64,000 nucleotides of DNA from JBFELO01 sp041552055 (GCA_041552055.1 JBFELO010000008.1:1-64000), one strand, 5' to 3'. Shown: positions 16,843 through 25,506, counted from the stretch's first letter. Translations and numbers: made by a program. The notes: a model not told the origin generated them from the letters alone.

Positions 16843-17957
16843 GCCGTGTCCCTGCCGAGGTCGCGGTACGGCACGTCGAAGTGCGCCGACAGACCCTCAC
16901 GGACGCACTCTCCCCGATAGGTGTAGGTCCCGCGGCGCAGACCCGTGTTCTCCCGCACGGCCAGGTCAAAACCCTTGTCGGCGATCTCTTCGAGGTAGGG
17001 CAGGATCGCGTTGGTGAGAGCGCGTGTCGATGCCCGGGAGGCCGTCGACGGCAGGTTCGGGACGCAGAAGTGGATGACATCGTCCACCTCGTAGGTCGGG
17101 CTGGAGAAGTCGGTCGGTCGCGAGGTCTCGCAACATCCGCCCTGGTCGATCGACAGGTCCATGATGATGGAGCGTGGCTTCATCAGCCCCAGCATGTCCC
17201 TGGTCACGAGGATCGGGGTGCGCTCGCCGTGCACCGCGACGGCGCACAGGAAGAGATCGGCGAAGGCCAGCGCCTTTTCGATGTTTCGTCTCGTCGCCAT
17301 CATGGTGGGCACATCCGCACCCACCTCGTGGTGAACTCGCCGCAGCGCATTCACGTCCCGGTCCAGCACCACCACGTGGGCGCCGATGCCCTGTGCGAAT
17401 CGTGCCGCAGACCGTCCGAGCGTGCCCGCGCCGAGGATGACGAGCGACGCCGGTGGAATCCCGGGGGACCCGCAGATCAGCAGACCCTTGCCGCCGAACT
17501 CGTTGAGCAGCAGGCCCGACCCCACGATCACGGCGAGCCGTCCGGCGATCTCGCTCATTGCCTGGAGCGCTGGAGCGTGGCCTTCGTCGTCCTCGATGAT
17601 CTCGTAGCCCACCGTTGTGACCCCGTGATCCAGCAATGCCCCGAACTGCTCCGCGGACGCCAGCGCCAGGTGCCAGGATGCGAACACGGCCTGGCCGGTT
17701 TGGAACCGCCGGTACTCGCTCGGCTGCGGTGGCGACACCCGCAGCACGAGTTCCGACCGCAGCAGGACCTCCTCCTCGGAGTAGACGATGGTGGCACCCA
17801 CCTGGCGGTAGACCTCGTTGCTGAATCCCGCGCCCAGTCCGGCGTCGTCCTCGACCCACACCCGTAGACCGCGGTCGATCAGCGCCTTGGCGCCACCCGG
17901 TGTGAGGCCGACGCGGTGCTCGAACTGACGACGATCCTTGACGACTCCGACATCCAT
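16839..17957 (-). CDS. Alanine dehydrogenase/transhydrogenase-like protein with altered active site
   Basis: 372 residues, AlaDH/PNT fold. N-terminal catalytic part begins MDVGVVKDRRQFEHRVGLTP; Rossmann motif VILGAGTLGRSAARFA at 173-188; later SIIMDLSIDQGGCCETSRPT. His96-equivalent and the SIDQGG aspartate are present, but the segment that in true alanine dehydrogenase reads KVKEP reads RVSPP (about 73-77), so the substrate lysine appears lost. Oxidation of L-alanine is therefore uncertain and another amino or keto acid may be the substrate. The ATG at 17957 has AAGGGA upstream. First gene of an operon with the CoA-transferase. Confidence 0.75.
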   Translation of the reverse strand: MDVGVVKDRRQFEHRVGLTPGGAKALIDRGLRVWVEDDAGLGAGFSNEVYRQVGATIVYSEEEVLLRSELVLRVSPPQPSEYRRFQTGQAVFASWHLALASAEQFGALLDHGVTTVGYEIIEDDEGHAPALQAMSEIAGRLAVIVGSGLLLNEFGGKGLLICGSPGIPPASLVILGAGTLGRSAARFAQGIGAHVVVLDRDVNALRRVHHEVGADVPTMMATRRNIEKALAFADLFLCAVAVHGERTPILVTRDMLGLMKPRSIIMDLSIDQGGCCETSRPTDFSSPTYEVDDVIHFCVPNLPSTASRASTRALTNAILPYLEEIADKGFDLAVRENTGLRRGTYTYRGECVREGLSAHFDVPYRDLGRDTA

Positions 17958-18124
17958 GGGCCGTTCCCTTCGCAAAGACCCGCAGATCTCCACCGTGCTC
18001 TGCTGCGGGCTCGAGTCAGCGAATTGCACCACACTCACCCGCACTCGGCAACCATCTGAAGGCCGCCGCGAGAATCATGCAGAACACGCGGCAGAACTCC
18101 GCACGCGCTCCACAGTCAAGGCGC
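17958..18124. promoter_or_regulatory. Probable promoter region of the dehydrogenase/CoA-transferase operon
   Basis: 167-base gap between the end of the 18125-20011 operon and the start of the dehydrogenase gene, both on the minus strand. No convincing promoter hexamers or hairpin were identified. Confidence 0.3.
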
Positions 18125-18850
18125 TTACTCCCTCAATCGCTTCAGCAGATGCTCCACGGCCGCACGATCAGATTCCGGAACGTAGAGCAGGATCCGATGC
18201 ACGACGGAGGGTCCGACCCAAAGGCGCGAGGTCGCCATTCCCCACCTCACTCCGGGCCGGGTCAACAATCGCTGCGGCTCACCGGGGGCCTCGGGGTCGT
18301 AGCCGAACGGATCGAGCACCTCGGCGACGGCGCGTTGTCGCGGCAAGGTCAACCACACCGCCGTGCGGCCATCGAGGGCGTCCAGCGTCAGGACCAACGC
18401 AAAACGCTCACCGAGTTCCTGGAGCTGTGGACCGATCGCGAGCGTCGTCGTCTCACCCAGCTCTGCGTAGCGAACCGCGAAGTGGTAGATGTCGTCCGGC
18501 CGACGCATCGATTCGGCAAGTCGCACCACGGTGTCGGTGAGTACAGCTCGAAATGCGTTCTCGCGATCGTGTGGCACGTCGGCCTCGACGTCGAACCTGT
18601 GGACAGGCTCGCCTTCGGTGTTCCCCAGCGACGCGTCGGTCCAGCCCAGTTGCAGTTTCGACCCTCTACGCCACTGTGCCAGCTTTCTCGCCACCACCGC
18701 GAATGGGGCGAGCAGGGCCAGCGCGGCAAATCCGACCGCGCCCCGCAAACACCCCGGCCGCCGACCGACACGCGCGGGGATATCACCCTCGTGCCCCGTC
18801 GACGCCGACCGGCGGCTGTGCGTCGCGTTGGGCGAATTCGAGGCGGTCAC
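18125..18850 (-). CDS. Conserved-context membrane-anchored protein of unknown function
   Basis: 241 residues starting at GTG 18850, which overlaps the stop of the preceding gene by GTGA and has GGAGG 9 bases upstream. A single transmembrane helix (about residues 37-54) follows a basic N-terminus. The remainder is a soluble domain with no motif recognised. Third gene of a three-gene unit. High-confidence gene, function unknown. Confidence 0.7.
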   Translation of the reverse strand: MTASNSPNATHSRRSASTGHEGDIPARVGRRPGCLRGAVGFAALALLAPFAVVARKLAQWRRGSKLQLGWTDASLGNTEGEPVHRFDVEADVPHDRENAFRAVLTDTVVRLAESMRRPDDIYHFAVRYAELGETTTLAIGPQLQELGERFALVLTLDALDGRTAVWLTLPRQRAVAEVLDPFGYDPEAPGEPQRLLTRPGVRWGMATSRLWVGPSVVHRILLYVPESDRAAVEHLLKRLRE

Positions 18851-19404
18851 TCGGTCTCGGCCTCCTCGGCGGCCGATTCCCGCTTTTCCTCGCACCCCAG
18901 CAGGAGCTGACGATAGTCGGATTCCTCGAAAAACAGGATCTCGGCGTTCTCGACGTTGACGAGAAGCTCGGTCGCCACGACAACGCCCCACCACACCCGG
19001 AACCACAACAGCTTCTCGTTGAGCCACCGGACCCGCACGCCATCGGTGCCGTGGTCCTTGACGGTGACCAATAGTTCGAGTGGCCGAACCTCGTTCCCCC
19101 GCACAGCCAGGACCGTTGTCCACGGCCCCTGCTGCGTAGTGTCGGGTCGGCTGATCAGTGCGCGCGCGGTACGGTGTGGCGATGGAATCTCCTCGAACCT
19201 CCGCAGGGACGGAAAACGCCCACCGATATCGGTGGTGGTCTCCAGGATGATCCGATCGCGGAGCAGCTGTCGAACCTCGGTGTACTGGATCAGGTCGTAC
19301 TCCGGGCACTCGGAACGCTCCTGCGTGCGCCCCTCGCCCACCCCGAGCACGAGCGCGATCACCGACAGAGAGAGGAGCAACGCCGCGTACCGGTTCAATC
19401 CCAT
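18847..19404 (-). CDS. Secreted protein of unknown function
   Basis: 185 residues. The ATG at 19404 is chosen over an upstream start because GGAGG lies just before it and because it places a clear signal peptide at the N-terminus (hydrophobic run about 7-22). The mature part has two cysteines and an acidic, alanine-rich tail (EEKRESAAEEAETE). No family recognised. Second gene of the 20011-18125 unit, overlapping the next gene by four bases. Confidence 0.7.
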   Translation of the reverse strand: MGLNRYAALLLSLSVIALVLGVGEGRTQERSECPEYDLIQYTEVRQLLRDRIILETTTDIGGRFPSLRRFEEIPSPHRTARALISRPDTTQQGPWTTVLAVRGNEVRPLELLVTVKDHGTDGVRVRWLNEKLLWFRVWWGVVVATELLVNVENAEILFFEESDYRQLLLGCEEKRESAAEEAETE

Positions 19405-19465
19405 GATGACCTCCAGCCCGCCGCTGCCGGCCGATTCGGGAGCCACAGCATCGACGCGGCCCCGG

Positions 19466-20011
19466 TCACGGTCTTTCACGGTCGAAGAATCCCCGCTCGT
19501 GGGTCGCGGACATCACCGTCACGGCATCCGAAAAGCTGAGCCTGTAGCCGTCCACCACCCGGCGGTACTCCATCAGATCCGGACGCAGCAGTCGTCGACC
19601 CGGCATCGGTACGTCAGCCAGTCGGGTAAGAGACTCCGGATACTCTCCGGCCGATGTCCGGTACCCATCGAGCGCTTCACGAACACTCTCTCCGCGCTGG
19701 ACACACTGATCGAACGCCCGCGCCAGCTCCGCGATCCCACCGTACCAGCCGACAACGAACAGCCCCGCCATGACGAGTGCCGACAACATCCGTGCACCCC
19801 TCCGGTCCGGCGGACCGAGAAGATCCCCGAGCAGAACCGCGACGCCGAGCGCCACGACCGCCCACATCGAGATCCCGCGGGCGGTGTCTCCGCCAAACCA
19901 GAACCCCGCGGTCAGCGAGCCGACCGCCACGGCACCCGCCAGCACAGTGCGCCACGTGCCGCGATCATGCGCACGCCGCCCCGGAGCGTCTCGCCAGCCG
20001 AGTTCGTCCAC
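19466..20011 (-). CDS. Small membrane protein, pilin-like C-terminal segment
   Basis: 181 residues with GTG start (GGGAGG upstream). Two or three hydrophobic helices lie in residues about 24-95 (LAGAVAVGSLTAGFWFGG; ISMWAVVALGVAVLLGDLLG; ALVMAGLFVVGWYGGI). The tail REALDGYRTSAGEYPESLTRLADV looks like the segment after the helix in type II secretion pseudopilins, where small residues and an 'EYP.SL..L' pattern are usual, but no prepilin peptidase site is present. First gene of a three-gene unit of unknown function. Confidence 0.65.
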   Translation of the reverse strand: MDELGWRDAPGRRAHDRGTWRTVLAGAVAVGSLTAGFWFGGDTARGISMWAVVALGVAVLLGDLLGPPDRRGARMLSALVMAGLFVVGWYGGIAELARAFDQCVQRGESVREALDGYRTSAGEYPESLTRLADVPMPGRRLLRPDLMEYRRVVDGYRLSFSDAVTVMSATHERGFFDRERP

Positions 20012-20092
20012 CTCGTGTCCTCCCGGGCAGTATCACCGCCCCATGGCCGTCGCGCAACGTCGGATACGGTCTGCCGCGTTGGCACACATTCG

Positions 20093-20866
20093 TCAGAGCG
20101 AACCCTCCTGCAGCCTCTCAAGTAGCTGCGGCAAGCTCGTGACAACGGGTACACCTTCGACCTCGCGAGCGCCTGTCGAGTTCGCCCCATCGGCCCTGAA
20201 GTCCGAGGCCTCGGCGGCGGTGATCGCCGTGTCTCGTCGCACCAAGATCGGTCGCACGCCAGCCGCAGTCGATGCCATGACATCCTCCAGCGCGTCTCCG
20301 ACATACACCACCCTGTGCGGCTGGAGGTCCAGCCGCTGGAGAGGCCCGGCAAAGATCAGTGGATCTGGTTTCTTGACACCCGCGTCGGCCGATATCAAGA
20401 CCTCCGCAAAGTAATCGGCGATGGCCTCCCGCTCGAGAACGTGGTGCACGTGGGGCGGATGGTCGAAGTTGGACACCAACACGACGGGCAGCTCGCGTGC
20501 GAGCTCGGCCAGCACACCCGGCGCCGCCGGATCCAACGGCACGTGGCGCTGCCAGGAGTCTGCCGAATCGTCCGCCAGCATCCGGAGTTGTGTCGCGGTG
20601 GCATCAAAGCCGAAGCCCTCACACAGGGCCGCGAGACGGCGTTCATAGACGGTCGAACCGTCCCCGCGCTGGACCGGCTCCGGTGTGCTGAAGAAACCGA
20701 CGCACCTCGAGCCCAGGGTGTCTCGATCCGTCTCCATGCCACAGGCCCGGAGACAGAGGTGGAGGGTGTCGAGCCAGCCCGCCCACGCCGCCGCCATGTC
20801 GCCGTACACGAGGAGGGTGCCGTAGAGATCGAAGAAGACGGCGTCCACGGTGGCGTTACTCGCCAT
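20093..20866 (-). CDS. HAD-superfamily hydrolase
   Basis: About 257 residues. Motif I is DLYGTLL (about 13-19) with the nucleophilic aspartate, although the usual second Asp (DxDGT) is Tyr here. Motif II is VLVSNFD (about 129-135), motif III the KKPDP lysine (about 164-168), motif IV VYVGDALEDV (about 186-195). This is the subclass I HAD arrangement typical of sugar- or nucleotide-phosphate phosphatases. Motif I reading DLYGT rather than DxDxT suggests dehalogenase-like or altered activity. ATG at 20866 (GGAAGG close upstream) overlaps the 3' end of the acetyltransferase gene by 11 bases. Confidence 0.82.
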   Translation of the reverse strand: MASNATVDAVFFDLYGTLLVYGDMAAAWAGWLDTLHLCLRACGMETDRDTLGSRCVGFFSTPEPVQRGDGSTVYERRLAALCEGFGFDATATQLRMLADDSADSWQRHVPLDPAAPGVLAELARELPVVLVSNFDHPPHVHHVLEREAIADYFAEVLISADAGVKKPDPLIFAGPLQRLDLQPHRVVYVGDALEDVMASTAAGVRPILVRRDTAITAAEASDFRADGANSTGAREVEGVPVVTSLPQLLERLQEGSL

Positions 20867-21458
20867 GCCCTTCCCCACCCGCTTTCGACGCTGGTCGGTC
20901 GTGCCGGCTCCTCCGCCCCTCCCACTCTCGCCGCAACATCGCGTAGATCACGTCATCGGCCCACTCTCCCCTGCACCAAAGGCTCTCTCGGAAGTGCGCC
21001 TCGCGTCGCAGGCCTATCCGCTCCATCAACCGCAGCGAAGCGTGGTTTCGCGGGTCGATCGAACCGAAGACCCGGTGCTTGCCGAGGGTTTCGAACAGGT
21101 ATGAGAGGGCGGCCTCGAGAGCCTCGGTGGCATAGCCCATGCCGTGAAACTCAGGCGCCAGGCTGATGCCGAACTCGGTCTCGTAATCCCGCCCGAGCGG
21201 GAAGCGGAGCCCGCAGTCGCCCACCAGCCGACCGGTGTCCCTCCTGCAGATCGCAAGCTGATACCAGGTCCCGGGGGTGTCGGGTTCTCGGGCCGCCATT
21301 CCGGCGATGAACTCTTCAACCTCTGCAGCACTCGACGGCTCCCACATCTGGTACCGGCAGACCTCGGGATCCGATCGGTAGCGGAACATTGCGGCACTGT
21401 CCGGCGGTCGCAGTGGCCGCAGCACCAACCGTTCTGTTTCAATGTCGGCGAATGCCAT
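20856..21458 (-). CDS. GNAT N-acetyltransferase (RimJ/RimL type)
   Basis: 200 residues. Begins IETERLVLRPLRPPD, the usual RimJ/RimL-like opening. The acetyl-CoA-binding strand reads EFGISLAPEFHGMGYATEALEAAL (about 95-118), with HGMGYAT replacing the Q/RxxGxG/A loop. NHASLRLMERIGLRREAHF matches the C-terminal conserved region. Acetylates an amino group on a protein N-terminus or small molecule. The ATG at 21458 gives the normal length; it is co-oriented and overlaps the HAD gene. Confidence 0.88.
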   Translation of the reverse strand: MAFADIETERLVLRPLRPPDSAAMFRYRSDPEVCRYQMWEPSSAAEVEEFIAGMAAREPDTPGTWYQLAICRRDTGRLVGDCGLRFPLGRDYETEFGISLAPEFHGMGYATEALEAALSYLFETLGKHRVFGSIDPRNHASLRLMERIGLRREAHFRESLWCRGEWADDVIYAMLRREWEGRRSRHDRPASKAGGEGHGE

Positions 21459-21524
21459 CCAGGCCCATCTCCAGCCTGCCGCGCCTGCGCGACGCAACGG
21501 TTCCGCCGGCGGCCGCCGGCGACC

Positions 21525-22157
21525 TCAGATCCAACCCAGCGCGACCCCGAACACCAGGATGCACACGATGTCGAAGCCGAAGATGGCCCCGACGGTGGTC
21601 ACCTTGGCGCGCACCGTCTTCATGTCGTGGACCCAGTACGAGACCAGGAAAAAGTGGAGGTATCCGAAGAGCACGATCAGGATCGGTGCCCGGGCATTCC
21701 ACCACGACCAGTCCCAGGTCAGCGCGTCGACCGAGTTGAGCCACAGCTCCACGATGACGCAGAAGACGGAGTTCGCGACCCCGAGGAAGAGCCGGTTCGG
21801 GATCCCCAGGATCTTCAGCTTCGGATCGGGCGGCAGCATCTTGCCGAACACGATGCCGGCCACTGCGAACATGAAGCAGATCTCGATGTTGAGCCCGACT
21901 AGAATGAGGTACGCGGTGTCGCCCGGTGCCCCCCACACCGGAGCGTAGCCCGAGAAGTGCAGGACCAGTGAGTTCCAGATCTCGTTGAACCAGTCCATGC
22001 CCCAGAACGCGAGACCGGCGAACACCAGGTTCCAGTTGCGCCGTTCGATCTCGACCGCGTAGACGTACACGACAAAGGCAAATAACGGGATCACGTACCA
22101 CTTGAACTGGCTTCCGTCGCGCAGGATCTCGAGCGCCTGCACCGCCGCGTCTGTCAT
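21525..22157 (-). CDS. Polytopic membrane protein of unknown function
   Basis: 210 residues with about six hydrophobic helices (WYVIPLFAFVVYVYAVEI; NLVFAGLAFWGMDWFNEI; TAYLILVGLNIEICFMFAVAGIVFG; FLGVANSVFCVIVELWL; ILIVLFGYLHFFLVSYWV; VGAIFGFDIVCILVFGVALGWI). Several acidic residues lie within helices (Glu at VYAVEIE, NIEICF, VELWL). ATG at 22157 is preferred because AAGGGGG lies 8 bases upstream. No family recognised. Confidence 0.7.
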   Translation of the reverse strand: MTDAAVQALEILRDGSQFKWYVIPLFAFVVYVYAVEIERRNWNLVFAGLAFWGMDWFNEIWNSLVLHFSGYAPVWGAPGDTAYLILVGLNIEICFMFAVAGIVFGKMLPPDPKLKILGIPNRLFLGVANSVFCVIVELWLNSVDALTWDWSWWNARAPILIVLFGYLHFFLVSYWVHDMKTVRAKVTTVGAIFGFDIVCILVFGVALGWI

Positions 22158-22198
22158 CTCCCCGTCCCCCTTCCCCCACGACATCCGTTATGGCGCAC

Positions 22199-22218
22199 CG
22201 GCCGCGGCGCCGCGGCCG
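22199..22218. repeat. Perfect 20-base palindrome
   Basis: CGGCCGCGGCGCCGCGGCCG, self-complementary with no loop, in the short gap between the lipoprotein stop and the membrane protein start. Confidence 0.9.
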
Positions 22219-22225
22219 CCGCGCG

Positions 22226-22621
22226 CTACTCGAACACCGTCTCGTCGATCTTCTCGACGTAGGGTAGCTCGGCGATCTTGCGCAGCACGTCACGGAAGTT
22301 CTCCTGGTGGGTCGAGCCGACGCACAGGCACTCGTCCGGATAGCATCCGATGCGGCCCGGCGACCCACACATGATCTCCACCGTGGGGTCGAGTGACGAG
22401 ACCAGCTCCTTGCACTCCTCGGACGGAGGAATGCAGAACTCGTACGCCAGGGCCCGCTTGCCGTCCGCAGGACCCACGAGACCGTTTTCGTCGAGCTGAT
22501 CCAGATCGAACGCGATCTTGGTGAGCGGGTCGGGACCGGGGGCCTCCGGCACCGGGCCGCACGCGGTGAGGAGCGACGACAGCACTGCGAAGACCACGAC
22601 GTCTCGAGTTGTCACGAACAT
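22226..22621 (-). CDS. Small lipoprotein of unknown function
   Basis: 131 residues. Signal peptide with lipobox LLTACG (acylated Cys21) then a Pro-rich linker (PVPEAPGPDP). The mature domain has five further cysteines (CIPPSEEC; IMCG; GCYPDECLC) that may form disulphides or bind a metal, and ends in a helix (NFRDVLRKIAEL). Start overlaps the end of the DJ-1 gene by ten bases. Function unknown. Confidence 0.75.
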   Translation of the reverse strand: MFVTTRDVVVFAVLSSLLTACGPVPEAPGPDPLTKIAFDLDQLDENGLVGPADGKRALAYEFCIPPSEECKELVSSLDPTVEIMCGSPGRIGCYPDECLCVGSTHQENFRDVLRKIAELPYVEKIDETVFE

Positions 22622-23226
22622 CCTCCCCCGCGGGCATCCACAGTCTCAAAACCCATGAGGTGTCTGATCTTGGCAGCGTTGTCGCGGTCCGTCAACGCCT
22701 CGACCAGAGTGAGCGCGACCTCGACCGCGGTGGCTGGGGACGTCGACGTCACGATGTTGGCGTCACGGACCACCGGTTCGTCTACAACGTCGACGTTGTA
22801 CTGCGCCAGCTGTCGCCTGCGACGCCCTTCGGAAAGGTGGTAGGTCGTTGCCCGTCGCCCATCGAGCACCCCGCTCTTTGCCAGCGGCAGCGCACCGACG
22901 CAGATCGAGGCGATCGTCTTGCCCTGTCGATCGAACTCTCGAACGAGCGCAGACACCTCGTCAGAGTAGGCCTGTTCGTAGAATCCGAACTCCTCGAAAC
23001 CACCGGGAACCGCCATCGCATCGAAGTCGTCGACATCAACGTCGGCGAGTAATTGATCCGGCAGGATGCGCATACCGAACGCAGTCCTGACCTCCGACTC
23101 GAGGCCGACGGTGACGACCTGGATCGGCTCCGAGCCCTCGGCCGAGGCCCACCCCAACACGTCGAAAAAGGCCGCGGTCTCGAACGACTCGGCGCCTTCG
23201 GGCATCAGCAGCAGCACTCTCTTCAT
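22612..23226 (-). CDS. DJ-1/PfpI family protein
   Basis: 204 residues, glutamine-amidotransferase-like fold. The nucleophile elbow is SICVGALPLAKSG with the cysteine at about 109, and Glu from PEGAESFE at the N-terminus is the usual partner. The AVPGGFEEFG loop is typical of the DJ-1 group. Such proteins act as glyoxalase III/deglycase-like or chaperone-like stress proteins; activity here is not defined. Good ribosome site (GGAGGAGG). Upstream gene of the lipoprotein. Confidence 0.88.
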   Translation of the reverse strand: MKRVLLLMPEGAESFETAAFFDVLGWASAEGSEPIQVVTVGLESEVRTAFGMRILPDQLLADVDVDDFDAMAVPGGFEEFGFYEQAYSDEVSALVREFDRQGKTIASICVGALPLAKSGVLDGRRATTYHLSEGRRRRQLAQYNVDVVDEPVVRDANIVTSTSPATAVEVALTLVEALTDRDNAAKIRHLMGFETVDARGGGCS

Positions 23227-23378
23227 GTCTCCCCCTCCTCCGTCGCAGCGAGCGTTCGGAGTGTACCCGACCTGACAAAGACGCTGTGAGCTAGCTACAA
23301 GCTATGCGGTGCTTCGCAAGCGTCGTGGATATGTTGTCTGGATCCGACGCATCTCTGTGGTAACGTGCGGCTCATACC

Positions 23379-24341
23379 ATGAAGCTCGTCATCCAGATCC
23401 CTGCGTGGAACGAGGAGGAGCAGCTCGGGAAGACACTGGCGGACCTGCCACGCACCGTCGACGGGTTCGACCAGGTCGAGCACCTCGTCATCGACGATGG
23501 CTCGGACGACGCCACCGCCGAGCTCGCGCGCGGCGCCGGCGCGGAGGTCGTGCGCCTACCGGTCCATCGGGGGCTGGCTGTGGCGTTCGCGGCCGGGCTG
23601 GCACACGCGGTCGAGGCCGGCGCCGATGTCATCGTGAATACCGATGCGGACAACCAGTACGACGCCCGCGACATCCCCGCACTGGTGCGGCCGATCCTCG
23701 AGGGCGACGCGCAGATGGTCATCGGCGACCGCCAGGTGCACACGCTGCGACATTTCTCGTTCAGCAAGAGAGCTCTACAGAAGCTCGGTTCATGGGTCGT
23801 GCGCAAGATCTCACGAACGTCGGTACGGGATGCGACTTCGGGATTCCGTGCCATCTCCCGCACGGCGGCCCTCAAGCTCCACGTGTTCACACGATTCACC
23901 TACACGCTGGAGACGATCCTCCAGGCAGGCGAGGCAGGACTCAAGGTGGTGTCGGTACCGATTCGTGTGAACGCCGAGGCGCAACGGCCGTCGCGGCTGT
24001 TCGCGAGCAACACCTCGTACGTGCTGCGCTCGCTGGAGAGCATCGCCCGCATTGTCGTGCTCTACAACCCACTGCGGATGTTCCTGCGGATCGGCTCGAT
24101 CCCGGTCCTTGTCGGCCTGGCACTGCTCCTCCGGTTCCTCTACTTCTACGTCATCGGCGACTCCCCCGCCGGCCACATCCAATCCCTGATCCTGGCGGTG
24201 ATCCTGGTGGTGGTCGGAGTCCAGGTGTGGGTGGTCGGTATCGTCGCCGACCTGATCGCGGTCAACCGTCGGTTGCTGGAGGAGGCGGTGGAACGGCAGC
24301 GTGACTTGGGATCGCGCGGAGACGGCGATCCGGACCGGTGA
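23379..24341 (+). CDS. GT2 family glycosyltransferase, polyprenyl-phosphate type
   Basis: 320 residues. GT-A domain: IPAWNEEEQLGKTL (about 7-20), VIDDGSDD (about 37-44), NTDADNQYDARDI (about 87-99, DxD-type metal site), FRAISRTAALKL (about 157-168). Two C-terminal transmembrane helices (about 241-258 and 269-293) resemble dolichyl-phosphate mannosyltransferase-like or GtrB enzymes, which load a sugar onto undecaprenyl phosphate at the membrane. Followed with a GTGA overlap by a flippase-like gene, so the pair may transfer and move a lipid-linked sugar. Confidence 0.87.
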   Translation: MKLVIQIPAWNEEEQLGKTLADLPRTVDGFDQVEHLVIDDGSDDATAELARGAGAEVVRLPVHRGLAVAFAAGLAHAVEAGADVIVNTDADNQYDARDIPALVRPILEGDAQMVIGDRQVHTLRHFSFSKRALQKLGSWVVRKISRTSVRDATSGFRAISRTAALKLHVFTRFTYTLETILQAGEAGLKVVSVPIRVNAEAQRPSRLFASNTSYVLRSLESIARIVVLYNPLRMFLRIGSIPVLVGLALLLRFLYFYVIGDSPAGHIQSLILAVILVVVGVQVWVVGIVADLIAVNRRLLEEAVERQRDLGSRGDGDPDR

Positions 24342-25345
24342 CACCGCCACTGGTCTCCGACGACCGATTCCGCCGGCTGGTCGGCGCGGCCGTTGCCCTC
24401 CTTCTCGTGGCGCTCGTACTCAATGTGGCCGGGCCTTCGGCCGTGTGGCAGCTGGTGCGGAACTCCGATCCGGGCGGCATCGCGCTCGCCGCCGCGATGA
24501 CTGCGCTGGCTCTGGTATTCCGCGGCATCCGGCTGGTGCTGCTGCTGCCCGCAAGTGGGCTGAGCCTGGGCGTGGGAACTCTCGTGGCGGCGACCGCCCA
24601 GGCCGCAGCCCTGTTCATTCCGGCGCGGCTGGGTGAAATCGCCCTGCCGCTCCTGCTGCGGCGAGTGACCGGCTGCGATCTCGCGACCGGCGTCGGCACA
24701 CTCCTCGCGGTACGGACTCTCGACCTCGCAGCGCTCGGCACGTGGGCAGGCGCCGCAATCCTGGCAATCTGGGGGTTCGCCCATCCGCTCGCGCTGTTCG
24801 CTGCCCTCCTGCTGCTGATCGCGCCGCTGCTACTGCCCGCCATACTGGCTTCGGCGGAGTGGATCGCTCTCCGGATTCTCGCGCCCCGCTGTGCAGCGGG
24901 GCGGCGTTGGACGCGACGTGTGCGCCGGACCCGCCGTGCAGTGGTCGCGCTTCGTAACCGGCCGATACACCTCGCCGGAGCGGTCTCGGCCTCGCTCGCG
25001 ATGTGGGCCGCTCTGTGGGCCCTGGCCTGGTTCCTGCTCGCCGCGATGGGCTACCGTTGGGAGCCCATGAAGGTGGTCGCGGGCTCTGCCGCTGCATCGC
25101 TCGCGAACCTGCTGCCGTTCAACCTCGTGGGCAACCTCGGCACGCTGGAGGCCGGCTGGACCGCGGCATTCGTGGCGCTCGACGTACCGCCCGAGGTGGC
25201 CGCAGCGACCGGATTCGCGAGCCATCTGTGGGCACTTATCTTCGCCGCTCTCTTCGGTGCCCTGTCGTGGGCCGTGCTCGCGGTCCGTCACCCCCCTCAT
25301 CATCACTCATCATCTCTGGTAGGAGTTCGGAGGAGAGGCTGGTGA
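24338..25345 (+). CDS. Flippase-like (lysylphosphatidylglycerol synthase TM region) protein
   Basis: 335 residues, GTG start overlapping the stop of the glycosyltransferase gene. About seven to eight transmembrane helices with the flippase-like-domain pattern: FIPARLGEIALPLLLRR (about 92-108), then LLPFNLVGNLGTLEAGW (about 252-268), which are the two conserved loops of the UPF0104/LPG synthase membrane region. It lacks the soluble aminoacyl-transferase domain of MprF. Predicted to flip or export a lipid intermediate produced by the adjacent enzyme. C-terminus is His-rich. Confidence 0.8.
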   Translation: MTPPLVSDDRFRRLVGAAVALLLVALVLNVAGPSAVWQLVRNSDPGGIALAAAMTALALVFRGIRLVLLLPASGLSLGVGTLVAATAQAAALFIPARLGEIALPLLLRRVTGCDLATGVGTLLAVRTLDLAALGTWAGAAILAIWGFAHPLALFAALLLLIAPLLLPAILASAEWIALRILAPRCAAGRRWTRRVRRTRRAVVALRNRPIHLAGAVSASLAMWAALWALAWFLLAAMGYRWEPMKVVAGSAAASLANLLPFNLVGNLGTLEAGWTAAFVALDVPPEVAAATGFASHLWALIFAALFGALSWAVLAVRHPPHHHSSSLVGVRRRGW

Positions 25346-25365
25346 GAGATGCAGGCCAACACCGG

Positions 25366-25472
25366 TTTACCCGTGCCCGTCTCCGTATCCGTCTCCGTAT
25401 CCGAATCCCGGAGGAGACTCGAAGGCCGCCGCGGGCACGGAGACGGAAACGGTAACGGTAACGGAGACGGGA
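25366..25472. repeat. Family C hexamer palindrome, copy 2 (convergent gene end)
   Basis: Left arm GTGCCCGTCTCCGTATCCGT and repeats; right arm GGGCACGGAGACGG followed by ACGGTAACGGTAACGGAGACG. It lies between the convergent flippase-like and GpgS genes, as copies 1 and 3 do between other convergent pairs. Confidence 0.75.
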
Positions 25473-25506
25473 CTCACCGAAGGGTCTCTATGAGGGAGGT
25501 TATGGG

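Noticed and set aside
16737..17867. A 376-residue plus-strand open frame over the alanine-dehydrogenase-like gene
   Set aside because: Shadow frame with repetitive Arg/His content; opposite strand has a firm NAD-binding enzyme.
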